43,968 nt of DNA. It comes from Kordia sp964351775. Lineage in GTDB: Bacteria; Bacteroidota; Bacteroidia; Flavobacteriales; Flavobacteriaceae. How positions within the stretch are numbered: position 1 is the stretch's first letter; every line of letters starts with the position of its first letter. Location of the stretch: positions 1 to 43,968 of the forward strand of contig CAYGPQ010000033.1 of the NCBI GenBank assembly GCA_964351775.1, read 5' to 3'. A program made the position numbers and the translations under genes. Under the pieces are notes generated by a model. The model saw only the letters and a list, made by a program, of their open reading frames with translations, had not been told where the DNA came from and did not search any database. Below are positions 1 to 8,081 of the stretch, in pieces.

Positions 1-41
1 ATTATATTTAGTCATAATATTTAACCAAAAATACTAAAATC

Positions 42-218
42 ATGAAAAAATCACTTTTAAATTTGAAAGGCGTTCAAGAGTTATCTAAAAATGAACAAAG
101 AAGTATAGCGGGAGGTATACGTCTACAGCAAAAATGTGGCGGAGATGGCTCATATATATTCGTTGATGGGAAAAAAGTTTGTTGTTATATTCCATGGAGT
201 GGTTATTATATCTGCTAA
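42..218 (+). CDS. Double-glycine leader peptide, Cys-containing core (58 aa)
   Basis: A short gene of 58 codons. The first 25 residues form a Bacteroidota-type peptide leader: MKKSLLNLKGVQELSK, then NEQRSIAGG, ending in the Gly24-Gly25 site where C39 peptidase-transporters cut. The remaining 33-residue core begins GIRLQQKCGG and contains four cysteines (Cys32, the pair Cys47-Cys48, and the C-terminal Cys58) plus many aromatic residues, as in small secreted bacteriocin-like peptides. Cleavage and disulfide formation are inferred. A 15-bp perfect terminator hairpin follows 26 nt after the stop, so the gene is probably monocistronic or last in its unit. No modifying enzyme or intact exporter is visible next to it. 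The gene is too short for a standard ORF cut-off but the leader is distinctive. Confidence 0.75.
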   Translation: MKKSLLNLKGVQELSKNEQRSIAGGIRLQQKCGGDGSYIFVDGKKVCCYIPWSGYYIC

Positions 219-244
219 CATTATTTCAATTAAATTTTTATATC

Positions 245-280
245 AAACTGCTTTAAAAACTATTTTTAAAGCAGTTTTTT
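245..280 (+). terminator. Intrinsic terminator of the peptide gene
   Basis: A perfect 15-bp inverted repeat (245-259 with 263-277, 3-nt loop CTA) is followed by T residues. It starts 26 nt after the stop of the double-glycine peptide gene. Confidence 0.85.
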
Positions 281-413
281 ATATAATATACATTTCCTTC
301 TATAAAATTTTATAACCCAGAGTATGTCTTTAAACTACATCCAAGGGATCGTTTTCTGCATTTTTATATAAGTTTAGCGTATTTTGAATAATCAAATCGA
401 GGTCATGAATACA

Positions 414-449
414 TAAAAAGCAAGCTAAATTATATAGCTTTGCTTTTTT
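414..449 (-). terminator. Terminator of the tyrosinase operon (probably bidirectional)
   Basis: Arms AAAAGCAA plus GCT (416-426) pair with AGC plus TTGCTTTT (436-447), with one bulged T. It is flanked by A/T runs on both sides, so it can work in both directions. It lies just downstream of the stop of the minus-strand tyrosinase-like gene. Confidence 0.7.
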
Positions 450-472
450 AGGACGATACAAAATTCTAAACC

Positions 473-1270
473 TCAATACGTATATCCTAAATTCTCCGTA
501 TTCAATACATCTTTAGCTTTCAAAGGGGTTTCTTCCTCGTCATCTTTGCTAAATGGAGTTAATTTAGCATTCAAAACAGAACTAGGCATTGTAGATGCTC
601 CAAGATCGTTGCGTTCAGGTTGCTTTTGCCATTGATCCCAAAAACGATCTAACTGACAATGTGTAAACCAAAAAATAGGATCGTACGCTGTACAATTGGT
701 ATTCGCAGATGAACCACCTAAGTAGATATGACTTTTTATATCTGCTACATAAATTTTTGTGCCAAAAGTGACAAAATCAGTTGCATTCATCGCTTTACGA
801 GCTGAGTTTCGTGCTGACTTTAAAAATTTATTGTTTGGCGCATCATTTCTAAACGTGTATAAAGGAATGTTATATTCAGCTCTGTAAAATGGATTTGGTT
901 TTTTTGTGGTTTTTTTAACACCGTCTTTATCCTTTTTAGTGGTTTCGTAATACGGATCTGCCAATAATGGAGGAATTCCTTCTTCTCTTGCAGTTTCAGA
1001 AGTATAATCCCAATAAGGCAACATAATAACTGGTTTCGCATTCGGAACCGCCGCTTGTAGTGCCTTTTCAAAATCTGCAAAATAAGCGCGTGCCCAAGGT
1101 AGAAAAAGCATATCATTTCGCATATAATGTCCGTCAGTGATAAGAATACCCGCTTTTTCCTGATATACGCGGTTTTTATATAACTTTTCAAAAGCTTTTC
1201 GCAAATTCGATATTTCTCTTTCCGAAAGGTCATACACACTTTTCCGAACGTGAACGTCTTTTTTACTCAT
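473..1270 (-). CDS. Tyrosinase-fold (type 3 copper) protein with depleted copper ligands
   Basis: A 265-aa protein with the common tyrosinase/hemocyanin central domain. The CuA-region block reads FLPWARAYFADFEKAL (residues 56-71) and the CuB-region block HIYLGG...YDPIFWFTHCQLDRFW (181-211). In active tyrosinases the first block is FLPWHR, with the His binding CuA; here it is Ala60. The first His of the CuB HxxxH pair is Asp177 here, and the first His of the HH pair is Thr203. His48, His181 and His204 remain. The N-terminal CuA His also seems absent, because the segment before His48 is short. It may therefore be catalytically dead or bind metal differently. There is no signal peptide. It is the last gene of a minus-strand group with the sulfatase (109-nt gap) and the DUF1254 gene. 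Family assignment is sure; catalytic competence is doubtful. Confidence 0.85.
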   Translation of the reverse strand: MSKKDVHVRKSVYDLSEREISNLRKAFEKLYKNRVYQEKAGILITDGHYMRNDMLFLPWARAYFADFEKALQAAVPNAKPVIMLPYWDYTSETAREEGIPPLLADPYYETTKKDKDGVKKTTKKPNPFYRAEYNIPLYTFRNDAPNNKFLKSARNSARKAMNATDFVTFGTKIYVADIKSHIYLGGSSANTNCTAYDPIFWFTHCQLDRFWDQWQKQPERNDLGASTMPSSVLNAKLTPFSKDDEEETPLKAKDVLNTENLGYTY

Positions 1271-1379
1271 GTTTTGGTTTTTTAATGGTTAATAATAATG
1301 ATAAGAACGAATGTATCTTTTCAATAAACCTTCAAGTAATTTACAAAAAAATAAGGATTTTAATAGCTGATTTTGAGCA

Positions 1380-3119
1380 CTATGCCTTTCCTCCTGAAAT
1401 CTTTGGCCAAACAACCGTATCAGGCATTGTTCCTTTTTCAAGCATTACTTTTGTTAATAGCTCATGTAATTCCTGACGTTTTTTAAGAATGAACCCTTTT
1501 TTAATCTTCTCTTTTTTAGATCCATTGTAAAGTTGCATCACTTTCTTCAAGTCGCTATATGCCAAGTTATATCTTTCTTCTGGATCATTAGTCATATCGT
1601 ACATTTCATATTCCATTTTTTGTCCATAATTTGGATCGAAATACATTGCATATTTCCATTTATGATTGCCTTTCGTTTGAATGATACAACGAATACGACA
1701 AGCGCCCATATCTTCAGGAGTATCACTTTGAAGGTAACTATCATCAAAGGTAAAATGAACATGATTTTGTACCTTTTTAGTTGGATTGTTTAAGATCCGA
1801 ACTAAACTCTTCCCTTGAAATTTATGTTCTTTAGTATCAACACCTGCGATTTCAGCTATTGTTGGCATTAAGTCAATCAATCCTGCAAAAGCCTCCGTGG
1901 TTTTTCCAGAGAACATATCTGGATCCGTAAGGTGAGAAAATATCATTGGCACATTGATGGTTTGCTGATATGCATTGAACATTTTTTGACGCATCATTCC
2001 ATGTGACATTGCCATATCACCATGATCACTAATTCTAATAATAAGAGAGTTTCTTGTTTTTTTGTTTTTTTTCAGTGCTTTTAATACTTTATCTATTTCT
2101 TTATCAACTAAAGAAGTTAGGAATGCATAAAACTTCACATAATTCGTAGCAACTTCTTCCGTTTTGATCGCGCCAAATCCTTGTAACATTTTTTGCCAAG
2201 TAGCCTGAATTTTAGGTTTTGTGTGTAGTTTTTCATCCCATGTAGATGGTAATTTTACTTTAATACATTTAAAATCATCATCTTTGTATCCGCCGAGTTT
2301 ATACAATGGCGGCTCTCTTGGTGTTCCATAAGGATCTGACATGGTTTCATTTCCTGGATACGACAATACATCATGAGGATTGACAAGCGAAACTACTAAA
2401 AATAAGGGTTTGTCATCTTTATAATTTTTGATATATTCAACAGCACTTGTTTTCAATCGTTCTGCATTAGATTCATCTATACTCATCCCAGGAAGTTTTT
2501 TGCCATATAAAGCACTTTGACCTTCTCCATCGACAAAGCGACCGTCGTTGTTGAATCGTCCACCTCCAAAATTAAAAATATTAGCGTCGTCACCAGCATC
2601 TGGATAACTCCATTCTTTCACACCGTACATTTTATCCAAATGGGAAACATCTTTAGAGGTCCAATACAGTTGATCAATATCTGGTTTTAAGGGTCCTTTA
2701 CCTTTCATCTTCACAAATTCTGTTGGTTTGCTAATATGCCATTTGCCCTTATAAGCAACATTATATCCAGCTTGTTCCATCATTTCGAACATGTTATCCA
2801 TATTGTTTCGCAATTGACCTTGCATTACCTGTGTATATCCTTTTGGTGGATTCTGCCTATTGTAAGGATCATCAAAGGCTAAAACTTGCGTTGCGCCATG
2901 CGAAGCAGGATAAGTTCCTGTAAAAAGCGTGGTACGACTCGATGTGCACGTACATGCATTGGTAAATGCGTTGTTAAATGCTAGTCCATTTTTTAACAAC
3001 TTATTCATTGCTGGTAAATTATTTTCTGCCCAGACTTTATCCCAATTCTGTTTCCAAGTTTGCTGATCGGAAATAATAATAACGATGTTTGGTTTTTTAA
3101 GATTTTTTAATTTCCCCAT
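1380..3119 (-). CDS. Sulfatase-like hydrolase (alkaline phosphatase superfamily), cytoplasmic
   Basis: A 579-aa sulfatase-family hydrolase. The N-terminal strand PNIVIIISDQQ carries the metal-binding Asp18. The active-site nucleophile region is Cys58-Thr-Ser-Ser-Arg62, followed by TTLFTGTYPASHG. A late SDHGDMAMSHG motif gives further metal ligands with a following Lys. Sulfatases normally have C-x-P/A-x-R so that the Cys can be oxidised to formylglycine. Here the third position is Ser, so maturation by FGE or anSME is uncertain and the real substrate could be a sulfate, phosphonate or phosphate ester. There is no signal peptide, unusual for a marine polysaccharide sulfatase. It sits between the DUF1254 gene (180-nt gap) and the tyrosinase-like gene, suggesting a shared, unknown intracellular role. 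No polysaccharide lyase or SusCD pair is nearby. Confidence 0.85.
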   Translation of the reverse strand: MGKLKNLKKPNIVIIISDQQTWKQNWDKVWAENNLPAMNKLLKNGLAFNNAFTNACTCTSSRTTLFTGTYPASHGATQVLAFDDPYNRQNPPKGYTQVMQGQLRNNMDNMFEMMEQAGYNVAYKGKWHISKPTEFVKMKGKGPLKPDIDQLYWTSKDVSHLDKMYGVKEWSYPDAGDDANIFNFGGGRFNNDGRFVDGEGQSALYGKKLPGMSIDESNAERLKTSAVEYIKNYKDDKPLFLVVSLVNPHDVLSYPGNETMSDPYGTPREPPLYKLGGYKDDDFKCIKVKLPSTWDEKLHTKPKIQATWQKMLQGFGAIKTEEVATNYVKFYAFLTSLVDKEIDKVLKALKKNKKTRNSLIIRISDHGDMAMSHGMMRQKMFNAYQQTINVPMIFSHLTDPDMFSGKTTEAFAGLIDLMPTIAEIAGVDTKEHKFQGKSLVRILNNPTKKVQNHVHFTFDDSYLQSDTPEDMGACRIRCIIQTKGNHKWKYAMYFDPNYGQKMEYEMYDMTNDPEERYNLAYSDLKKVMQLYNGSKKEKIKKGFILKKRQELHELLTKVMLEKGTMPDTVVWPKISGGKA

Positions 3120-3299
3120 AATTTTTGATTTGATTTCTTTTAAAGATAGTGTATGATATGAATGTTATAGATTTTCTTCTTCCTATTTCTAAAAATGATT
3201 TTATAATAAATAGTAATACTACAAGCTGTACTATTTGGATGTAGGTTGCTCAATTAGAGCAACCTATACATCACTTTTTTTCTTACACATTATTAAGAA

Positions 3300-4880
3300 T
3301 TAACCAATTTTCTTAATACTTGGCGGAATCCAGTTTGTATTGTCAGTTCCTTTTACTAGATAAATAGGTGACTTGCTATCTTCTTTCTCTGCTCCCCATA
3401 AAACTGGAGAATACAGACGTAAAAAGACGATAAATCCTAAAGTATCTTTTAATTCTTCATTGCTCGGTATTGGCAACCAGTTATTAAATTCATTAGCATC
3501 CGCTGGTGCATCTGCTTGAAGATATAATTTGATACCTCCATTTATAGGAGTTACTGGATGGTTTTCTATCATTGGTTGACCGATAGAGCTATAATTTACT
3601 CCTGCAGATTTTGCATTCGAATTTTCAACTAATGTACCATCGCTGTTATAGATAGTCACTGACCAGAATGCACCATCCTCAACTGGAGGAAGATCTGTGA
3701 AATCAATTGTGTACTTGAAATCGCCACTCAAGTGATTACCATTGCCATCAAATTTTGCATATCCATAAACCGTATCTTCAACACGATTGGCTCCTAATGC
3801 CCATCTTGCTATGCTTGCTCTATTTTTGTAATTCGTTCCATAATCTCCAAGGAACTTGTATCTTGGAAAAACCCAATGATTTGTTTTAGGGTTTTTAGAA
3901 GAAACACCCGCTTCTAAAAATTGAGCAGCTGCTTCCAATCCAGCTTGTAAAGTCACTTGTTTATCTTCATCGAGTTCTGTGAAATCAAATGAAATTGCAG
4001 GATTTTCTTCTGGATTAAAATTAAACCCTATTTCTTTTAACTTCTCAATCATTTCCGCATCCTTTTCTATATCAAGCGGTGCATTGTAATTCATCATTGC
4101 CGCCATTCTTCCAAAAAAGGCAGACGCATCCATTTGTTGTAATTGATAGAAAGGTGCCGTCGTAACATCTACTACAGGATCAATAGGTGCGTTTTCTGGT
4201 GTGTAAGATTTATTATGAATCTGACTCAGAGGCTTCAGTATTAGTTTAGGGTAGATTTCTTCATTTATCCATGCAAGGTCTTCAGGAGCCCCATCGGAAA
4301 ATACACGTCCAATAATCCACGTAGTATTTGTATCCATGCGAATAACCGTCATTCCTTCAAATTCATTTCCTTTAATTTTATAATCAGGACCTACAAAAAC
4401 ATATTTCCCTGGCTGACTCTTTACGCGTGATCCTGGCGTATTATTGATTACATTCGTCCAACCATCCAAAACTTGCATGATGAAAAATCGCGGACTTCCA
4501 TCAGGATTTGTAAAAGCAGGAAGATCCATCACAATTGGTTCATCTTTCAAGTTTAAAGAAGCAATCATATAAAGCGTTGACGTACTTAGTAATACTACAT
4601 TTTTTGCTTCTGGACCAGGCCATTGCGTTTGCAAAGCAAATTGATTCATTGGAGCGCCACCTGCGCCTCCGCTAGTAGGTTCTGTTGGAGTGTTGTTCAG
4701 TTGTTGTAACGTAACGCCCATCATCACTAAAGGATACCCATAAACGTAGGCATCGAAAGCGTTATCAAAGGTTTTTTTAATACCTGGAATTGTGGATTCT
4801 AAAAAATCACCAGCTTGTTCAGCTTTTGAAGATTCATTGTTGTTGTTTTTCTTTTTGTTTTTTTCTATTGCGTGTAACAT
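3300..4880 (-). CDS. DUF1254/DUF1214 domain protein
   Basis: A 526-aa protein with both halves of the DUF1254/DUF1214 family. DUF1254 (about residues 43-200) begins FDAYVYGYPLVMMGVTLQQL and contains LDGWTNVINNTPGSRV. DUF1214 (about 345-515) contains RWALGANRVEDTVYGYAKFD, an FWSVTIYNSDG strand and a closing LGFIVFLRLYSP. The family's biochemical function is not established, though members turn up near oxidative and xenobiotic-related genes. There is no signal peptide; the N-terminus is a low-complexity Lys/Asn stretch (KNKKKNNNN). It is probably the first gene of the minus-strand group with the sulfatase and the tyrosinase-like protein; 421 nt without a gene separate it from the next, divergent gene. 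Confidence 0.88.
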   Translation of the reverse strand: MLHAIEKNKKKNNNNESSKAEQAGDFLESTIPGIKKTFDNAFDAYVYGYPLVMMGVTLQQLNNTPTEPTSGGAGGAPMNQFALQTQWPGPEAKNVVLLSTSTLYMIASLNLKDEPIVMDLPAFTNPDGSPRFFIMQVLDGWTNVINNTPGSRVKSQPGKYVFVGPDYKIKGNEFEGMTVIRMDTNTTWIIGRVFSDGAPEDLAWINEEIYPKLILKPLSQIHNKSYTPENAPIDPVVDVTTAPFYQLQQMDASAFFGRMAAMMNYNAPLDIEKDAEMIEKLKEIGFNFNPEENPAISFDFTELDEDKQVTLQAGLEAAAQFLEAGVSSKNPKTNHWVFPRYKFLGDYGTNYKNRASIARWALGANRVEDTVYGYAKFDGNGNHLSGDFKYTIDFTDLPPVEDGAFWSVTIYNSDGTLVENSNAKSAGVNYSSIGQPMIENHPVTPINGGIKLYLQADAPADANEFNNWLPIPSNEELKDTLGFIVFLRLYSPVLWGAEKEDSKSPIYLVKGTDNTNWIPPSIKKIG

Positions 4881-5301
4881 GTTTAAGGGTTTAAAATGAC
4901 TCCTACTCTATTGGCTGAGGCTTTTCGGATGTCGCCTGCTACTTCAAAACTTAGTGGTAGTATTCTACTGAACGTACCGTTTTGATTCTGTAACAAATAT
5001 CTATAATCATAGCATCCTATATATGAGTACATGAGCCTGTTTCGAAAAATCAGGCTGAACTACTTGGTAAGAATTACATCCTTTACTTAAACACTTTTCA
5101 ATTTGAACATCAACACCTTATACTGAAGTAGCTTTTATTTCAAGAGATGAACTGTTGAAGTGATTTTTCAAGAGAATTTTATAGGTAATTTGACGGAAAT
5201 AACTAGGTAATTCAACCTGTTTTGAGCTTGAAATCATTTTTATCGCACGTTTATATGGTATATTCAACCTGAAAAACGTACTAACCCTTAAACTAATAAT
5301 T
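4881..5301. other. Gene-free divergent intergenic region
   Basis: 421 nt between two divergent genes, so it should hold promoters for both, but I see no clear TAnnTTTG box. A weak 6-bp hairpin (AGCCTG 5034-5039 with CAGGCT 5051-5056) and the short direct repeat AGGTAATT (near 5182 and 5203) are the only structure noted. A short open frame on the minus strand here lacks coding features. Confidence 0.5.
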
Positions 5302-5895
5302 ATGAAATCAACTATTAAATATGCTATTTTAATTGCCATAGCATTCACTTGTTTTTTGTCGTGCGATCAAGAAAAAAAAATGAAAGATGTTTCAAATACA
5401 ACGAAGTCAATTAATGAATCAATTGTATTTACATGGACTCCTTGTAAAGATATTAAAGAATATGGAGCTCATGAAATAGACAAAGATTCGGCAGAAACAA
5501 GTTTAAAACTGTATAAAGATTATATAGATAGCGTTAAAAATTGTCTTGATCCAGATGCTCCAACTCCATGTGTACTTCCTGGTGAATATGAAGTAGCGGA
5601 TATATTAAATTATGGTTCTGAAGTAGATTTTGATCTCCTTTTACAAGTTCTAATGACCCGTAAATTGGATTGCGAACACAAATTATTTTTAATGAATGCA
5701 ATAAGACCAGCACGTGATGAAGAAGGAAAAATAATTGAAGGTAAATTGGTTAACGAGATTATTTTTGTTCATGAAGAAGTTACAACAGATGGAAAAACAA
5801 ATAAAGATGTAATAACACATACCTATTTTGATTTTACACGACCTTGTCCGAATGGTTGTCCAAAAGGAATATCTGGAATTGAATACCTTAATTGA
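5302..5895 (+). CDS. Hypothetical lipoprotein (197 aa)
   Basis: I do not recognise the family. The N-terminus MKSTIKYAILIAIAFTCFLS followed by Cys21 is a clear SPII lipoprotein signal (lipobox FLSC), so the product should be anchored in an envelope membrane. The mature part is acidic and has several Cys residues: one after TWTP, a pair around NCLDPDAPTPCV, one in KLDCEHK, and a C-terminal PCPNGCPKG segment that could form disulfides. It precedes a membrane protein and a two-component pair on the same strand with a 33-nt gap, so it may be co-transcribed with them. Confidence 0.7.
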   Translation: MKSTIKYAILIAIAFTCFLSCDQEKKMKDVSNTTKSINESIVFTWTPCKDIKEYGAHEIDKDSAETSLKLYKDYIDSVKNCLDPDAPTPCVLPGEYEVADILNYGSEVDFDLLLQVLMTRKLDCEHKLFLMNAIRPARDEEGKIIEGKLVNEIIFVHEEVTTDGKTNKDVITHTYFDFTRPCPNGCPKGISGIEYLN

Positions 5896-5928
5896 TTATC
5901 TTAAATAAACTAGTAAACACAAAACCTA

Positions 5929-6603
5929 ATGGACACAAACGCTACATTAAATAGTATTTACTTTCATACTGCAAACATTGCATTGTTATTTCTATGCATT
6001 AGTGTAGCGTTTTGTATCTTCTATCGAAAAAAATTAAATGTTCCATTTCAACGATTATTTTACTTTCTAGTTTGGAATCTTAGTATTGAAATTCTGGCAA
6101 TTATATTCTCGAACTCAGGATATAATAATTTGCCATTATTACATATCTACACCTTGGGCGAATTTCTTTTGTTTTCGTATTTTTTTAAGAGTTTACTAGA
6201 TAAGCCTATCTTTTTTAAAAAATATTTTTGGCATTTTGTAATTACTGGAAGTCTTTTTATTGTGAGCAATTCCATCTTTTTTCAAAGCATTTTTGGATTT
6301 AACACGTTTGCAAAAACCTTCGTTCAGGTAACCATTATTAGCTATGCTATCTTGTATTTTTATAATCTTGTGGAGAATCAATTATTTTCTCTTTCCCTAT
6401 CTAAAAGCTTACGCCTGATCAATTCGGCGATACTCGTCTATTATTCAGGAAGTTTATTTATATTTATGTGCAGCAATGTGTATTTGGAAAACAAGCAAAT
6501 TTATGTTCCGTTTTGGGCTTTTAATGCCATTTTAAATTTTCTCTTTCAGTTGCTTATCTTAATCGGATTATGGAAAGTATTTTTCAAGAAAACAACTTTA
6601 TGA
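5929..6603 (+). CDS. Multi-pass membrane protein upstream of a histidine kinase
   Basis: A 224-aa, almost wholly hydrophobic protein with about six to seven predicted membrane segments, starting with an N-terminal helix IALLFLCISVAFCIFY and ending with LNFLFQLLILIGLWKVFF. No catalytic motif is seen. Its last 34 nt overlap the start of the histidine kinase gene, a sign of translational coupling. Membrane proteins of this kind often sit before NarX/LytS-like kinases in flavobacteria and may act as the sensory module for the short kinase that follows; that role is inferred from position and size alone. Confidence 0.75.
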   Translation: MDTNATLNSIYFHTANIALLFLCISVAFCIFYRKKLNVPFQRLFYFLVWNLSIEILAIIFSNSGYNNLPLLHIYTLGEFLLFSYFFKSLLDKPIFFKKYFWHFVITGSLFIVSNSIFFQSIFGFNTFAKTFVQVTIISYAILYFYNLVENQLFSLSLSKSLRLINSAILVYYSGSLFIFMCSNVYLENKQIYVPFWAFNAILNFLFQLLILIGLWKVFFKKTTL

Positions 6604-7376
6604 TACTGATGGTCATTGGCATATTAATTATGCTCGCTTTCGCGATGGCATTTGTGCTATTTGTAAATCATTCTCAAAAAAGATTGCTGAAAGAACAAAT
6701 GCGCGTTCAAAAACTAGCTTATAAACATCAGGAAGAATTACTCCACGCGACCATTTTAACCCAAGAAAAAGAAAGACATCGCATCGCACGCGATTTACAT
6801 GATGAAATTGGTTCCAAACTGAACGTAATCTTTTTAAATGTGTGTCGCCTTAAAAAGTATGGCAAAGCTGATGAAGAAATTGGTCTTATTACCACCGAAG
6901 TAGAAACAGTTGTGAATAAAACGATCAATTCAATTCGATTTATTTCGCATGAATTATTACCGCCAACTTTAGAAGAGTTTGGCTTAATAGAAACGATTCG
7001 AGAATTACAACATAGTTATAATGTAATTGGCGATATTCAAATAGAGTTTACTGCGGAAGAAGAAAATAGGATTGATGATTCTTTGATTGAACTCAACCTT
7101 TTTAGAGTTTTACAGGAACTCATCAATAACTCTATCAGACATGGAAAAGCCACCGAAATTGATCTCGAATTAAGTATTGATCCAACTGTGATTACATTTT
7201 CTTATCAAGATAATGGCGTTGGTTTCGATAGCTCAGACAAAGCGCATAAAAAAGGACTTGGAATGAAAAATATTGAAAGCAGATTGCGCATTATCAATGC
7301 AATGTATGAAGTGAATTCGTCCATAAAAAAGGGCATTCAGGTTGTCATTGAAATAGCCATACCAACTCAAATTTAG
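6570..7376 (+). CDS. Sensor histidine kinase, HisKA_3 (NarL-system) type
   Basis: A 268-aa kinase. It has one N-terminal membrane helix (about 11-32), a short coiled segment, then the HisKA_3 dimerisation/phosphoacceptor helix KERHRIARDLHDEIG with His77. The HATPase domain follows: N box ELINNSIRHG (about 183-192), G1 box DNGVGF (214-219) and G2 box GLGMKNI (229-235). It has no periplasmic sensor domain, so signal input probably comes through the membrane or from the overlapping upstream membrane protein. The start overlaps that gene by 34 nt, and the response regulator begins 10 nt after the stop. It is expected to autophosphorylate on His77 and pass phosphate to the regulator. Confidence 0.92.
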   Translation: MESIFQENNFMILMVIGILIMLAFAMAFVLFVNHSQKRLLKEQMRVQKLAYKHQEELLHATILTQEKERHRIARDLHDEIGSKLNVIFLNVCRLKKYGKADEEIGLITTEVETVVNKTINSIRFISHELLPPTLEEFGLIETIRELQHSYNVIGDIQIEFTAEEENRIDDSLIELNLFRVLQELINNSIRHGKATEIDLELSIDPTVITFSYQDNGVGFDSSDKAHKKGLGMKNIESRLRIINAMYEVNSSIKKGIQVVIEIAIPTQI

Positions 7377-7386
7377 ACAAATACCC

Positions 7387-8064
7387 ATGAAAACAATTTC
7401 TATTGCCATTGCAGACGATGAAGCATTGTTCCGAAAAGGAATGAGCTTAATATTGAATGATTACGAGCATTTGAACGTAACTTTAGAAGCTGAAAATGGA
7501 GTCGATTTATTTGAAAAATTATCGCAATGTGAAACAATACCCGATGTTTTATTGCTCGATTTAAAGATGCCTGAAATGAATGGTGTTGAAGTCGCAAAAA
7601 TACTACAGAAAGAATATCCTAGCTTAAAAATGATTGTGATCTCCACACATTTTAGCAGAGCTTTTATTATCAATATGATTGAATTGTCGGCGGTAGCCTA
7701 TTTACCAAAAAACTCACAACCCGAAGAAGTGGTGGAAACCATTGAAGCGGTGTACGAAAAAGGATTTCATTACAATGATGAAGTCATGGCAATTATTCGA
7801 GAAAATATCATTTCAAAGAAAAAACCGAAAGCCTTATTTTCAACCGACTTAACGAATAGAGAAAAAGAAGTACTACAACTCATTTGTGAGCAATATACAG
7901 CGCCCGAAATTGCCGAAAAGTTATTCATTAGTGCCCGCACCGTAGACGGACATCGCAATAATTTATTGTCTAAATTAGATTGTAAAAATGTCGCAGGATT
8001 GGTCGTTTTTGCACTTCAAAATGAATTGCTCAACATTCCTTTGCTCAATAAAAACAAATCTTAG
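7387..8064 (+). CDS. NarL/FixJ-family response regulator
   Basis: A 225-aa two-domain regulator. The receiver domain (1-120) has the acidic pair Asp10-Asp11, phosphoacceptor Asp58 in VLLLDLKMPEMNG, and Lys108 in YLPKNS. The C-terminal LuxR-type helix-turn-helix (about 155-215) begins LTNREKEVLQLICEQYTAPE and has the recognition segment SARTVDGHRNNLLSKL. It is the partner of the kinase 10 nt upstream. It converges on the next gene with an 18-nt gap and no obvious terminator. Its targets cannot be read from this window. Confidence 0.93.
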   Translation: MKTISIAIADDEALFRKGMSLILNDYEHLNVTLEAENGVDLFEKLSQCETIPDVLLLDLKMPEMNGVEVAKILQKEYPSLKMIVISTHFSRAFIINMIELSAVAYLPKNSQPEEVVETIEAVYEKGFHYNDEVMAIIRENIISKKKPKALFSTDLTNREKEVLQLICEQYTAPEIAEKLFISARTVDGHRNNLLSKLDCKNVAGLVVFALQNELLNIPLLNKNKS

Positions 8065-8081
8065 CTTCTGAGAAAAACATA

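Noticed and set aside
820..1239. A 139-aa minus-strand frame inside the tyrosinase gene
   Set aside because: It is a shifted frame of the tyrosinase-like gene with no family features or start signals.
5118..5348. A 76-aa minus-strand frame overlapping the start of the lipoprotein gene
   Set aside because: It overlaps a clear lipoprotein signal sequence on the other strand and shows no recognisable domain.
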